DNA of 58,676 nucleotides from Naasia sp. (GCA_025463675.1 JAODAX010000092.1:1-58676), one strand, 5' to 3'; shown: positions 9,575-18,541, numbered from the stretch's first letter. Translations and numbers: made by a program. The notes: generated by a model from the sequence alone, not told the origin.

Positions 9575-9695
9575 GGCGGTCAAGCCTAATCGGGCGCGCC
9601 TCCCGCCCTCGCACCGGGCGGCCCGCGCCGGCCGCCGCCGGGGTAACCTGCCTGCTCGACTGCCGCATCGGCGGCACGCGGCGGAAGGGGACACA

Positions 9696-10268
9696 ATGCG
9701 CACACACCATCGCCCCGCCTGTGCCGCCTCCGTGCTCCTCGCCGCCGCGCTCGTCACCCTGGCCGGCTGCACGTCGAATCCGGTGCGCCCCGTCCCCGAC
9801 CCGGCCGGGCCGACCGGCCCGGCGAGCGCCGCGCCGCCGTCGCCTGCCGCGCCGGAGTCGTTCCCGGTCGACATCCCCTGCGACCAGCTGATCCCCGCCG
9901 ACGTCCTGGCCGCCTTCGATCCGGAGGCCGTGGCGGACCCGGCGTACGCGCCGGCCGGCCCCGCGGCGGCGATGGTCGGCTGGCAGGGCGTCGCCTGCGG
10001 CTGGGTGGACACCGCGAACGGCTCGACGATCGAGATCGCGGTCGCCCGGCTCGGCGCCGAGAACCTGGAGGCGGTGCAGAACGAGCTGGTGCTGACCACT
10101 CCGACGGTGCCCACCTACGGCGGGGTCGACTACTTCCGGTTCGACGGCGAGTCGGGCGAGGTGAACGCGTTCACCGGCGACGCGTGGATCTTCAGCCGCG
10201 GCTCGGAGTTCTTCGAGCCGGGCGATGCCACCGAGCTGATCCGGGCCGCGAAGGCGGGCCTGGGCTAG
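9696..10268 (+). CDS. Secreted lipoprotein, unknown function
   Basis: 190 aa. Signal peptide with basic N-terminus and lipobox LAGC (residues ~23-26), followed by a Pro/Ala-rich linker and a domain with two cysteines (IPCDQL, VACGW). The layout (C..C, then a DUF3558-like profile of small actinobacterial lipoproteins) suggests an extracytoplasmic domain, but no function is recognised. ATG 9696 has GGAAGGGG 6-7 nt upstream. It diverges from argS and converges on the transglutaminase gene, with both stops inside one palindrome. Confidence 0.8.
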   Translation: MRTHHRPACAASVLLAAALVTLAGCTSNPVRPVPDPAGPTGPASAAPPSPAAPESFPVDIPCDQLIPADVLAAFDPEAVADPAYAPAGPAAAMVGWQGVACGWVDTANGSTIEIAVARLGAENLEAVQNELVLTTPTVPTYGGVDYFRFDGESGEVNAFTGDAWIFSRGSEFFEPGDATELIRAAKAGLG

Positions 10269-10283
10269 CTGCAGCTAGCCCAG
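10260..10283. terminator. Perfect 24-bp palindrome containing both convergent stop codons
   Basis: Arms CTGGGCTAGCTG and CAGCTAGCCCAG are exact reverse complements with no spacer. The TAG of the lipoprotein (10266-10268) and, on the other strand, the TAG of the transglutaminase gene (10275-10277) both lie inside it, so both proteins end Leu-Gly-stop. Probably a bidirectional transcription stop or a protein-binding palindrome. Confidence 0.6.
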
Positions 10284-11072
10284 CCGAACGAGCGTCGCGC
10301 CGTCGTCGTCGGGCGTCTCGTCGACGCTCGCCCGCACATCGATCGTGTGCAGGACGATGCCGCCCGTGTTGCTGAGGAACGCGGTGTCGGCCGCGTCCCG
10401 CCCGGTGGCGATCCGCAGCATGGCCGGTCGCGGGGCGAGACCGGTCGCGTCGAGCACATGCCAGGCGCCGTCGAAGAACGCCTCGCACACGGCATGGAAA
10501 TCCATCGGCACCAGGCCGGGCGCGTACACCGACACCACGCGGGCCGGCACGTCGAGCGCGCGGAGCAGGGCGGTGCAGAGGTGGGCGAAGTCGCGGCAGA
10601 CCCCCCGGCGGTCGAGCAGGGTCTGGGCCGCCCCGTCGGTCGAGACGCTCCACCCGGGCACGTAGTCGAGGGCGCCGGCCACCCAGTCGCGGACCGCGGC
10701 GGCGAGCGCGACGCCCGTCAGACCGGGGAACTCGCGCTCCGCCGTCCGGCGCAGAGTGTCCGACTCGACGTACCTGCTCGGTCGCAGGTAGGCGATCAGC
10801 TCGACCGGGTCGATCGGCGCCGGCTCGGAGCGGCCCGACACGTCGGCCCGATAGGAGATGCGCAGCGGCCCGGGGCCGGCCGAGAAGCGGTGCAGCCGGG
10901 TGGTGTGCCCGTCCGCCAGCTCCTCGGCGGCCACCTGCTCCCCGTCACGGTCGATGCGCAGCGTCTCGGTCAGCAGGGCGCCGGGTCCGGGCAGCGCGAC
11001 GGCGATCGCCAGCACCAGCTCGCCCGCCGTCTCGACGGTCAGCTCGAGCTCCACCGACACGCTGCGCTCCAT
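10275..11072 (-). CDS. Transglutaminase-like cysteine peptidase fold protein
   Basis: 265 aa. An N-terminal beta-rich domain (~1-110) precedes a transglutaminase core with the catalytic triad visible: Cys in RRGVCRDFAHL, His in MDFHAVCEAFF and Asp in WHVLDATG. Such cytoplasmic proteins of the YebA/transglutaminase-like superfamily may be peptidases or amidases; substrate unknown. ATG 11072 has AGGA 9-10 nt upstream; a longer open frame upstream overlaps the oppositely oriented oxidoreductase gene and is not family-like. Confidence 0.88.
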   Translation of the reverse strand: MERSVSVELELTVETAGELVLAIAVALPGPGALLTETLRIDRDGEQVAAEELADGHTTRLHRFSAGPGPLRISYRADVSGRSEPAPIDPVELIAYLRPSRYVESDTLRRTAEREFPGLTGVALAAAVRDWVAGALDYVPGWSVSTDGAAQTLLDRRGVCRDFAHLCTALLRALDVPARVVSVYAPGLVPMDFHAVCEAFFDGAWHVLDATGLAPRPAMLRIATGRDAADTAFLSNTGGIVLHTIDVRASVDETPDDDGATLVRLG

Positions 11073-11126
11073 AAGCGGGAATCCTGTCACGGGAATAGCG
11101 CCGCACGGGGCCTGGTTGGCGGCACC

Positions 11127-11777
11127 ATGACAGTTGCAGGAGTTTCCACCATCGGTTTCATCGGCGCGGGCAACATCGGCGGCCAGCTCGCCCGGCTCGC
11201 AGTCGCCCAGGGGTACTCGGTGGTGCTCAGCAATTCGCGGGGCCCGGAGAGCCTGACCGGACTCGTCGCCGAGCTGGGCGGCTCCGCCCGGGCGGGCAGC
11301 GTCGAGGACGCCGCGGAGGCCGGCGATCTGGTGGTCGTGACCATCCCGCTGCACGCGATCGACGCGGTCCCCGCCGAGCCGCTGGCCGGGAAGACGGTCA
11401 TCGACACGAACAACTACTACCCGCAACGCGACGGCGTGATCGACGAGCTCGAGGAGAAGACGACGACGACCGCCGAGCTCCTCCAGTCCCGTCTGCCGGG
11501 CGCCTCCGTCGTGAAGGCGTTCAACCACATCGGCGCGGCCGACCTCACCACCGACGGCTCCCCCGCGGGCACCGCGGGCCGGCGTGCCCTCGTGCTAGCA
11601 GGCGACGACGACTCCGCCAAGGCCACCGTCGCGGCGCTCACCGACGAGTTCGGCTTCGACGTCGTGGACGCCGGACCGCTCGCCGAGGGCTGGCGGATCG
11701 AGCGCGACACCCCCGGCTACGGCGTGCCGCTCGACGCCGTCGGCTTCCGCTCCGCGCTCGCTGCCGCGCAGCGCTAG
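11127..11777 (+). CDS. NADPH/F420-type oxidoreductase (NAD-binding, F420 reductase-like)
   Basis: 216 aa. A Rossmann motif IGFIGAGNIGGQLA at residues ~9-22 and the fold typical of NADPH-dependent F420 reductase/6-phosphogluconate-like proteins (VIDTNNYYPQRDG, KAFNHIGAADL). Family members transfer hydride between NADP and F420 or reduce unknown substrates; the true substrate is not evident. ATG 11127 is only 54 bp from the divergent transglutaminase start, so they share a promoter region. Confidence 0.85.
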   Translation: MTVAGVSTIGFIGAGNIGGQLARLAVAQGYSVVLSNSRGPESLTGLVAELGGSARAGSVEDAAEAGDLVVVTIPLHAIDAVPAEPLAGKTVIDTNNYYPQRDGVIDELEEKTTTTAELLQSRLPGASVVKAFNHIGAADLTTDGSPAGTAGRRALVLAGDDDSAKATVAALTDEFGFDVVDAGPLAEGWRIERDTPGYGVPLDAVGFRSALAAAQR

Positions 11778-11824
11778 CGCGACGGGACGTGCGAACCGGT
11801 CCTGCTAGTCTGGATCGGTCCTGA

Positions 11825-11896
11825 GCCCCCATAGCTCAGGGGATAGAGCACTGCCCTCCGGAGGCAGGGGCGCAAGTTCGAATCTTGCTGGGGGCA
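11825..11896 (+). tRNA. tRNA-Arg (anticodon CCG)
   Basis: Full cloverleaf: acceptor GCCCCCA pairing with TGGGGGC, D-arm GCTC..GAGC, anticodon stem CTGCC/GGCAG around loop CTCCGGA (anticodon CCG, reads CGG), T-arm CAAG-TTCGAAT-CTTG, discriminator A. CCA is not encoded. A -10-like TAGTCT lies at 11806-11811, 13 bp upstream of the mature 5' end. Confidence 0.97.
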
Positions 11897-11900
11897 CATC

Positions 11901-11944
11901 GGAAGGAGGCCCGGCCGGCGCGGAATCGCGCTGCCGGGCCTTCC
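11901..11944 (+). terminator. Stem-loop following tRNA-Arg
   Basis: GGAAGG-agg-CCCGGC pairs with GCCGGG-CCTTCC (12 bp with a 3-nt bulge, 17-nt loop). It starts 4 nt after the tRNA and lacks a T tract, as is common for GC-rich actinobacterial terminators. Confidence 0.65.
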
Positions 11945-12043
11945 GCATTCCGTCTCGAGGCGCCCGTTCCCGCCCGCGCTTCACTACGCGGGATGACGCC
12001 TCAACTCGGCGCGCCCGACGGCGTCGGCATAGATTCTCGTCAC

Positions 12044-13147
12044 GTGAGCATCGATCCTCCCTTCCGCGCCGATGTCGTCGGCAGCTTCCTCCGACCCGCC
12101 GCACTCAAGCGCGCGCGAGCCCTCGCCGAGTCCGGCGAGCTCGACGCCGACGGGCTGCGCGCCGTCGAGGATGCCGAGATCACCCGCCTCGTCGCCGAGC
12201 AGGCGAACGCCGGACTCCGGCTCGCGACCGACGGCGAGTTCCGGCGCTCCTGGTGGCACTTCGACTTCCTCGGCGGGCTCGACGGAGTGAACCTCACGCA
12301 TCCGGATCGCGGCATCCAATTCGAGGGCGTCGAGTCGCGGCGGCAGGGCCTGAGCATCGACGGTCGCGTCGGCTTCCCGGCGGATCACCCGATGCTCGCG
12401 CATTACCGCTTCCTCGCCGCACACACCGCGGCGACCCCGAAGATGACGATCCCCTCGCCGACGGTGCTGCACTTCCGGCTCGACCCCGACGCCGTCGACG
12501 CGGAGGCGTACGACGACGCGGAGGACGCGTTCGACGACCTCGCCCGCACCTACCGCGACGCCATCGCCGCGTTCTACGCGGCGGGCTGTCGGTACCTGCA
12601 GTTCGACGACACGGTATGGGCCTACCTCTGTTCGGACGCCGAGCTGGAGAAGGCCGCGGCGCGCGGCATCCGGACCGAGGGTCTCGCCGACCGGTATGCG
12701 CGGCTGCTCAACGAGTGCCTGGCCGGCAAGCCGGACGACCTGACCGTGACCACCCACGTCTGTCGCGGCAACTTCCGCTCCACCTGGATCTCGTCGGGCG
12801 GCTACGAGCCGGTCGCCGAGCAGCTGCTGGCGCAGGTCGGCTACGACGGCTACTTCCTCGAATACGACAGCGAGCGGGCGGGCACCTTCGAGCCGCTCCG
12901 TCACCTGCCGGAGGGCGACAAGGTGGTCGTGCTCGGCCTGATCACCACGAAGAGCGGCGAGCTGGAGCCCCGCGAGGACGTTCTCCGCCGCATCGAGGAG
13001 GCGGCGACCATCGTCCCCCTCGACCAGCTCGCGCTCAGCCCCCAGTGCGGCTTCGCGTCCACCGAGGAGGGCAACGCGCTCACCGAGGACCAGCAGTGGG
13101 CGAAGATCCGCGAGGTCGTCGACATCGCCGACGAGGTGTGGGCCTGA
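12044..13147 (+). CDS. Cobalamin-independent methionine synthase C-terminal-like protein (UROD/MetE-like)
   Basis: 367 aa, the (beta/alpha)8 MetE C-terminal domain without the N-terminal half. Zinc-ligand positions of the family are present: HVCRGN (His, Cys), LEYD (Glu) and QCGFAS (Cys). Stand-alone MetE-C proteins transfer methyl groups to or from homocysteine-like thiols. The direct neighbourhood of metQNI and luxS supports a role in methyl/homocysteine metabolism; the methyl donor is not known. GTG 12044 is chosen from family N-termini (DPPFRADVVGSFLRP); TAGATT ends 8 nt upstream and there is no Shine-Dalgarno, fitting leaderless expression. Confidence 0.85.
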   Translation: MSIDPPFRADVVGSFLRPAALKRARALAESGELDADGLRAVEDAEITRLVAEQANAGLRLATDGEFRRSWWHFDFLGGLDGVNLTHPDRGIQFEGVESRRQGLSIDGRVGFPADHPMLAHYRFLAAHTAATPKMTIPSPTVLHFRLDPDAVDAEAYDDAEDAFDDLARTYRDAIAAFYAAGCRYLQFDDTVWAYLCSDAELEKAAARGIRTEGLADRYARLLNECLAGKPDDLTVTTHVCRGNFRSTWISSGGYEPVAEQLLAQVGYDGYFLEYDSERAGTFEPLRHLPEGDKVVVLGLITTKSGELEPREDVLRRIEEAATIVPLDQLALSPQCGFASTEEGNALTEDQQWAKIREVVDIADEVWA

Positions 13148-13175
13148 GGCCAGCCGCAACCCGTCCGTGCCCTTC

Positions 13176-13210
13176 GGGCCGGGGTCCGCTCCTGGAGCGC
13201 ACCCCGGCCC
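13176..13210. terminator. Strong hairpin between convergent MetE-C-like and 2OG-oxygenase genes
   Basis: GGGCCGGGGT and ACCCCGGCCC form a perfect 10-bp stem, with a further GCTC/GAGC pairing inside the loop. It lies between the two converging stops and probably works in both directions. Confidence 0.75.
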
Positions 13211-13232
13211 GTTCCGGTTGATCGGGGCGCGT

Positions 13233-14261
13233 TCAGCGGGCGCCGGGCGCGGCGGCGAGCAGATCGGGGTGGTGGATCGCCGCGACGTCCGGGTGCGCCC
13301 GCAGTCGAGACTTCAGCAGGTTCTCGCCGTACACGCCGGAGATGACGTTGTCGGGATCGTTCTCGACGCCCCGCGCCTCTGCTCGGTACTCGGGCGCGAT
13401 GTCGAGCCGGGGAACCGACGCGTCGAGGCGCGGGTTGAAGAAGAACGGCACGGAGATCCGCGCGCTGCCTTCGGCGGGCGCGATGACCCGATGCACGGTG
13501 GCCCGGAGGTAGCCGTCGGTCGCCCACTCGAGGAGCTCACCGATGTTGACGATGAGGGCGCCCGGCTGGGGCGGCACGTCGTGCCACTCGCCCTGGTACT
13601 CCACCTGCAGGCCTCCCGCGCCCGGCTCCACCCACAGCAGGGTGAGCACGCCGCCGTCCTTGTGGCTGCCGACCCCCTGTCGCGACTCGGCGGTCTCGGG
13701 CTTGCCCGGGTAGCGCGCCACCTTGATGTGCACGGACGGCCGGTCGGCGAACAGCTCGAGCAGTTCGGCCGGGTCGGCCCCGAGCGCCTCTGCCCACGCG
13801 GCGAGCAGGCGGCGGCTGATGTCGCCGAGCCGCGCCTGCCACTCCTCGATCACTGTGCGCAGTTCCGGCAGGGCGGTCGGCCACTGGTTCGGGCCCTCGA
13901 GCCGCAGGTAGGCGGGGTCGTCGGGACGGAGCTCCGCGCCCGCCCGACCGGGGCCGATGTCGATCTGCTCGCGCCAGTCGACTTGGCCCTTCGTCAGCTC
14001 CCCGCCGACCCGCGCATAGCCGCGGAAGTAGGGGGACTTGAGGTTCTCGATCTCGAGCTTGTCCTCCTCGGGCAGCGCGAAGAAGGCGCGGGCCGTCGCG
14101 AGCAGCCGCTCCTGGAGGCGCTCGGGGATGCCGTGCCCGACGAGCGTGAAGAAGCCCACCTGGTGGGTGGCGCGCCGGAGCTCATCATGGAAGCGCGCGG
14201 CTGCTTCGGGTCCTGCGTCGAGCAGGGCGAGATCGAGGACGGGGATCGGTGTGGCGGTCAT
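13233..14261 (-). CDS. 2-oxoglutarate/Fe(II)-dependent oxygenase, isopenicillin N synthase family
   Basis: 342 aa. A DIOX_N-type N-terminus (IPVLDLALLD, GFFTLVGHGIP) and a catalytic jelly roll with the facial triad HKD in GVGSHKDGG, the distal His in ATVHRV, and the 2OG-binding Arg in RISVPFFFNP. Members hydroxylate or desaturate small molecules; the substrate cannot be read from sequence. ATG 14261 has GGAAGGG about 8 nt upstream. It follows luxS by 61 nt on the same strand and is likely the last gene of the metQNI-aminotransferase-luxS operon, so a methionine-related substrate is possible. Confidence 0.88.
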   Translation of the reverse strand: MTATPIPVLDLALLDAGPEAAARFHDELRRATHQVGFFTLVGHGIPERLQERLLATARAFFALPEEDKLEIENLKSPYFRGYARVGGELTKGQVDWREQIDIGPGRAGAELRPDDPAYLRLEGPNQWPTALPELRTVIEEWQARLGDISRRLLAAWAEALGADPAELLELFADRPSVHIKVARYPGKPETAESRQGVGSHKDGGVLTLLWVEPGAGGLQVEYQGEWHDVPPQPGALIVNIGELLEWATDGYLRATVHRVIAPAEGSARISVPFFFNPRLDASVPRLDIAPEYRAEARGVENDPDNVISGVYGENLLKSRLRAHPDVAAIHHPDLLAAAPGAR

Positions 14262-14322
14262 GTCTTCGACCCTTCCAGAATCGCTCCCGGCGCCCCGGAA
14301 TGTTGCCGATCGTGACGGTGCG

Positions 14323-14796
14323 TCAGACGCCGACCCGCGCGAAGGCGTCCAGGCTGATGCCCGCGTCGAGCACCGTCCGAGCCCACTCGCGGGCCGAGTG
14401 CAGGGAGTGGTCGCGGTAGTTCCCGCACTGCAGTGCGGAGACCCCGGGGATGTCCGCCTCGCGCGCCTCCTCCGCGATGAACCGGAGCCCTCCCGTCAGG
14501 GCCGCGACGACGTCCGCCACCGCCGGCTCCCCCCACATCAGCAGGTGGAAGCCGGTCCGGCAGCCGAACGGCGAGATGTCGATGACGCCCGCGATGCGGT
14601 CGCGCAGGAGCCCGGCGAGCATGTGCTCGAGGGTGTGCAGGCCCGCGGTGGGGATCTCCCCCGCATTGGGCTGCACGAGCCGCACGTCGAAGTTCGTGAT
14701 CGTGCCGCCGCCCGGCCCGTGCTCGACGCCGATGCGGCGCACGTAGGGCGCGAGGACCCGCGTGTGGTCCAGGGTGAAGCTCTCGATCTCAGCCAT
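14323..14796 (-). CDS. luxS: S-ribosylhomocysteine lyase
   Basis: Splits S-ribosylhomocysteine into homocysteine and DPD, the autoinducer-2 precursor. 157 aa, normal length. Zinc ligands HTLEH (HxxEH) and the Cys of [10 protein letters not shown] are present, with the active-site [10 protein letters not shown]. Its ATG overlaps the end of the aminotransferase gene by 8 nt (ATGGCTGA), so the two are coupled. Regenerated homocysteine could be methylated by the MetE-C-like protein next door. No separate nucleosidase (Pfs) gene is seen in the window. Confidence 0.97.
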   Translation of the reverse strand: MAEIESFTLDHTRVLAPYVRRIGVEHGPGGGTITNFDVRLVQPNAGEIPTAGLHTLEHMLAGLLRDRIAGVIDISPFGCRTGFHLLMWGEPAVADVVAALTGGLRFIAEEAREADIPGVSALQCGNYRDHSLHSAREWARTVLDAGISLDAFARVGV

Positions 14797-15967
14797 CAGT
14801 TCCTCCGTGGGTGAATGCGCCGAGGCGCTCCATCATGACCTGCAGCTGCGCCTCGTCGGCGACCAGCCCGATGCGCAGCCAGCCCCGTCCCCGGGGCCCG
14901 AAACCGTCGCCGGGTGCGACGGCGACCCGCTGCTCCTCACGGAGCCGGCGGGCGAACTCGATCGCATCGCCGCCACCCGGGACCCGGACCCAGACGAAGA
15001 AGGTCCCCGCCGGCGCGGCCACGCTCCAGCCGAGCGCGCGGAGGCCGGTGACGACGGTGTCGCGACGGCGCTGATAGACGGTCACCAGCTCGCGAGCGCT
15101 CCCCTGGTCGCCGTTCAGGGCGGCGGCGGCCGCCTCCTGCGAGGCACCGAACATGGTGCTGAAGGCCTCCGCCTGGTAGCGCCGCATCGCCGCGATGACC
15201 GAGGCGTTGCCGGCGGCGAAGCCGACCCGCCAGCCGGCCATGCTGTAGGTCTTCGAGAGGGTCTGCGCCTCGACGGTCCTCGTGAGACCCGCGTCGACCG
15301 CCAGCGCGGACAGCGGCGCGCGCCCGTCGAAACCGAGGGAGGAGTACGCGAAGTCGTGCACGAAGGCGGCGCCGACGCGTTCCGTCCACGTGAGGGCCGT
15401 CTCGAACGTGCCGACGCCGGCGAGCGCCCCCGTCGGGTTGTTCGGATAGTTGAGCAGCAGCACGCTGGCCCGGTCGAGGCCATCGAGCGCCGCGAAGTCG
15501 GGCTGGTAGGCGGGCGCCTCGAGCGGGAGCGGAACGATCCGCGCTCCGGCGAGGGATGCCGCCGCTGCGTACATGGGATACCCGGGGTCGGGCAGGACCA
15601 CGGCGGTTCCGGGGTCCGCCAGCGCGAGGACGGCGGCCATGATCGCCTCGTGCGAGCCGTGGTACACCGCCACCTGCTCGTCCGGGTCGACGTCGACACG
15701 ATGATCCTCGCGGTAGCGCCGGGCGATCGCCTCCCGGAGCGCGGGCCGCGCCAGGTGCGACGGATAGCGATGGTTCCGCGGATCCGAGACGGCCCGCTGC
15801 ATGGCCGCGACGATGTGCTCGGGTGTCGGCAGGTCCGGGTTGCCCTTCGACACGTCGATCAGGGGCGGGCCGGGCTCGGCGGCCAGGCGCCGGGTCTCCG
15901 CGTCCATACCGGCCCAGAAGTTGGGCGGCAGCGCCTCGACCCGTGCGGCGGGACGGAACCGTGCCAC
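14789..15967 (-). CDS. PLP-dependent aminotransferase, class I/II
   Basis: 392 aa, fold type [11 protein letters not shown] near the N-terminus, YPNNPTGAL for the carboxylate/PLP region, and the PLP lysine in [14 protein letters not shown]; the C-terminal Arg lies in GRGWLRIGL. Members include LL-DAP, aspartate and methionine aminotransferases. Sandwiched between metI and luxS, so a methionine/4-methylthio-2-oxobutyrate or analogue-directed transamination is plausible but inferred. GTG 15967 begins 2 nt after the metI stop; an apparent longer frame upstream is metI in another phase. Confidence 0.88.
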   Translation of the reverse strand: MARFRPAARVEALPPNFWAGMDAETRRLAAEPGPPLIDVSKGNPDLPTPEHIVAAMQRAVSDPRNHRYPSHLARPALREAIARRYREDHRVDVDPDEQVAVYHGSHEAIMAAVLALADPGTAVVLPDPGYPMYAAAASLAGARIVPLPLEAPAYQPDFAALDGLDRASVLLLNYPNNPTGALAGVGTFETALTWTERVGAAFVHDFAYSSLGFDGRAPLSALAVDAGLTRTVEAQTLSKTYSMAGWRVGFAAGNASVIAAMRRYQAEAFSTMFGASQEAAAAALNGDQGSARELVTVYQRRRDTVVTGLRALGWSVAAPAGTFFVWVRVPGGGDAIEFARRLREEQRVAVAPGDGFGPRGRGWLRIGLVADEAQLQVMMERLGAFTHGGTDG

Positions 15968-15969
15968 GG

Positions 15970-16638
15970 CTACCGCCGCCGGAATCGGCGGGCCGCGCTC
16001 GTGCCCACCCATTGGATGCCCTGCACGAGCACGATGAGGGTCACGACGGTCGCCGCCATCGCGAAGCCGTCGTAACGCTGGTACCCGTAGGACAGGGCGA
16101 GGTCGCCGATGCCGCCGGCCCCCACCGTGCCGGCCATCGCGGTCGCGTCGATCAGCCCGACGGCCGCGATCGTCACCGCGAGGATCAGCGAGCCGCGCGC
16201 CTCCGGGAGCAGGAAGCGCCACAGGATCTGGCCGGGCGAGGCGCCCATGGATCGGGCGGCCTCCACGACACCGCCCGGAACCTCGAGCAGTGAGTTCTCG
16301 ACCAGGCGGCCGATGTAGGCGGCGATCATCACGGTGAGCGGGACGATCGCGGCCCACACCCCGATGCTCGTGCCGACGAGCAGCCGCGTGAACGGCAGGA
16401 TCGCCACCAGCAGGATGATGAAAGGCAGCGACCGGATCAGGTTGACGAGCCCGCCGAGCAGCACGCTCGCGGCCCGGTTCTCGAGCACGCCGCCCTGCCT
16501 GGTGAGCGCCAGGACGGCCCCGATTCCGACGCCGAGGACCGAGCCCAGCACGAGCGCCACGCCCAGCATCTGCAGCGTCTCGCCGAGCGCGGAGAAGAAC
16601 AGGTCGGGGGTGAGCAGGGTCCACCGGTCCTCGCTCAT
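15970..16638 (-). CDS. metI: Methionine ABC transporter permease
   Basis: Inner-membrane permease of the MUT (methionine uptake) ABC family. 222 aa with about five membrane segments and the cytoplasmic EAA loop EAARSMGASPGQILWRFLLPEA, which contacts MetN. VGLIDATAMAGTVGAGGIGDLA is the family-typical stretch before the last helices. ATG 16638 overlaps the metN stop by 4 nt. Confidence 0.95.
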   Translation of the reverse strand: MSEDRWTLLTPDLFFSALGETLQMLGVALVLGSVLGVGIGAVLALTRQGGVLENRAASVLLGGLVNLIRSLPFIILLVAILPFTRLLVGTSIGVWAAIVPLTVMIAAYIGRLVENSLLEVPGGVVEAARSMGASPGQILWRFLLPEARGSLILAVTIAAVGLIDATAMAGTVGAGGIGDLALSYGYQRYDGFAMAATVVTLIVLVQGIQWVGTSAARRFRRR

Positions 16639-17666
16639 CGGACCACGTCCTCGAGGTGCTCCACGCGCTCGGCCAGGAAGGCACGGGCAGCCGCGACCCG
16701 GTCGGCCTCTCCGGTGACCTTGATGATCATCTGCCCCACCGTGTGCTCCTGGATTTCCGTCATGTCGGCGTGCAGCATGTTGACCGACACGCCGATGCCG
16801 GTGATCAGGTCGGAGACGAGCGGCTGGGTGACCTCATCATCCACGAGCAGCAGACGCCAGAGCCCCTCGCCGCCGACGTGCGCGAGCACCCGGTCAGGCA
16901 GGCCCTGCGGCACGACGGTCGTCACGAAGTCGCGGGCGATGGCTGTCCGCGGCCGCACGAAGGTGTCGAGCACGGTTCCCTGCTCCACGACCCGGCCGTC
17001 CGCCATGACCGCGACCTCGTCCGCCAGGTCCTTGATGACGTCCATCTCGTGAGTCACGACGAGGATCGTGGTCCCGTACTCCCTGTTGATGCTGCGCAGC
17101 AGCTCGATGATCTGGGCGGTCGTTGTCGGGTCCAGCGCGCTCGTCGCCTCGTCGGCGAGCAGGACGCGGGGGTTCCGCGCGAGCGAGCGGGCGATGCCCA
17201 CCCGCTGCTTCTGGCCGCCGGAGAGCTCTGCGGCGTGCCTGTCGCCCTTGTCGCTCAGCCCGACGAACTCGAGGACCTCGTCGGCACGCGCGCGAGCGGC
17301 CGCCCTGCTGACGCCGTCCAGTCGGAGCGGCATCGCGACGTTGTCCCGCACGGAGACCGTCTCCAACAGGTTGAACTGCTGGAAGATCATCCCGGTGCGC
17401 TTCTGGGCGTCGCGGAGCGGGCGTCCCCGGAGTCCGCCGATGTCGATGCCGTCGACGAGGACCCTGCCGCTGGTCGGCCGCTCGATCCCGTTGACCATCC
17501 GGATGAGCGTCGACTTGCCGGCACCGCTGTAGCCGATGACGCCGAAGACGCGGCCGGGCTCGACCCGCAGGCGCACGCCGCGGAGGGCCACCGTCTCGGC
17601 TGCCCCCCGCGGGTACGTCTTTGCGACGTCGTCGAACTCGATCAGGCCGGCGCTGTCAGCGCTCAT
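16635..17666 (-). CDS. metN: Methionine ABC transporter ATP-binding protein with NIL domain
   Basis: 343 aa. Walker A GYSGAGKST, Q-loop GMIFQQFNLL, signature LSGGQKQRVGIA, Walker B VLLADEAT and the switch His in VVTHEMDV. The last ~80 residues form a NIL (ACT-like) regulatory domain, which in MetN binds methionine and gives transinhibition. Overlaps metQ and metI by 4 nt each. Confidence 0.96.
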   Translation of the reverse strand: MSADSAGLIEFDDVAKTYPRGAAETVALRGVRLRVEPGRVFGVIGYSGAGKSTLIRMVNGIERPTSGRVLVDGIDIGGLRGRPLRDAQKRTGMIFQQFNLLETVSVRDNVAMPLRLDGVSRAAARARADEVLEFVGLSDKGDRHAAELSGGQKQRVGIARSLARNPRVLLADEATSALDPTTTAQIIELLRSINREYGTTILVVTHEMDVIKDLADEVAVMADGRVVEQGTVLDTFVRPRTAIARDFVTTVVPQGLPDRVLAHVGGEGLWRLLLVDDEVTQPLVSDLITGIGVSVNMLHADMTEIQEHTVGQMIIKVTGEADRVAAARAFLAERVEHLEDVVR

Positions 17667-18514
17667 TCGAACCAGGCGGGCAGGTTGTAACCGTCGTACT
17701 GCGGGTCGGACTCGACGTAGTCGATGAACTCGTCGGACTCGTAGGCGGCCTTGATCGCCTGCGCCCAGTCCGATTCCACGTCCTCCTCCCGCACCGCGAC
17801 CACGTTGGAGAACTGGAGCGGCTGGTCCTCGACGGCGAGTGCGTCGTCGTGGTCCAGCCCGCCGGCGACGATGAAGTTGCCCTGGATGGTTGCGTAGTCG
17901 ACGTCCTGGAGCGCGGGAACCTGCTGCGCGTTCTCGATCGCGACGATGTCCAGGTTGTGCGGGTTGTCGGTGATGATCGAGATGTCGGCGGTGTTCGGGT
18001 CATCCACGTCCTCGAAGTCGATCCAGCCGAGGTCGCGCAGGATGAGCAGGCCGCGGTAGAGGTTCGACGGCGAGTTCGGCACCGATACCGTCGCCCCGTC
18101 CTTCACGTCGTCCACCGACGACGACTTGCCGCCGAAGAGCGCCATCCGCGGCGTCGGCACCTGGACGAGCGCCGCGTTCGAGATGCCCTCCTGGGCGTTG
18201 ATGAAGTCCAGGTAGACGGGGTGCTGCATGATGTTCGCGTCGATCTCCCCCGTCGACACGGCCACGTTCACGACGATGCCGTCGGTGAACTCCTGGCTCT
18301 CGACGGAGTATCCCTCCGCCTCGAGCAGGGGGACGATCCCGTCCTGGAACATCTCGCTGTACGGCCCGGGGTTGAAGCCGACCGTGATGTCGGTCTTCGC
18401 GGCGGCCGGTCCGCTCTCGGTGGATTGCGCCGCGCCTCCGCCGCCGCAGGCGGTGACGGCGAGCAGCAGGGCGGCGGTCGTCGTACCGAGGATGGCTGCG
18501 CGGACGTGCTTCAT
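17663..18514 (-). CDS. metQ: Methionine-binding lipoprotein (NLPA family)
   Basis: 283 aa. Signal peptide with lipobox VTAC at ~20-23, followed by a Gly-rich linker and a NlpA/MetQ domain (ITVGFNPGPYSEMF, NIMQHPVYLDF, VPNSPSNLYRGLLIL). It captures L/D-methionine or an analogue for MetNI. ATG 18514 has AAGAGG 6 nt upstream. First gene of the operon; a 7+7 palindrome lies 28-47 nt before the start. Confidence 0.95.
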   Translation of the reverse strand: MKHVRAAILGTTTAALLLAVTACGGGGAAQSTESGPAAAKTDITVGFNPGPYSEMFQDGIVPLLEAEGYSVESQEFTDGIVVNVAVSTGEIDANIMQHPVYLDFINAQEGISNAALVQVPTPRMALFGGKSSSVDDVKDGATVSVPNSPSNLYRGLLILRDLGWIDFEDVDDPNTADISIITDNPHNLDIVAIENAQQVPALQDVDYATIQGNFIVAGGLDHDDALAVEDQPLQFSNVVAVREEDVESDWAQAIKAAYESDEFIDYVESDPQYDGYNLPAWFE

Positions 18515-18541
18515 GGGTGCCTCTTCGCTGTGGGAGTCGGT

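Noticed and set aside
7988-9589. Long open frame on the plus strand opposite argS (about 530 codons)
   Set aside because: High-GC antisense shadow: argS motifs are complete on the other strand and this frame shows no domain or ribosome site.
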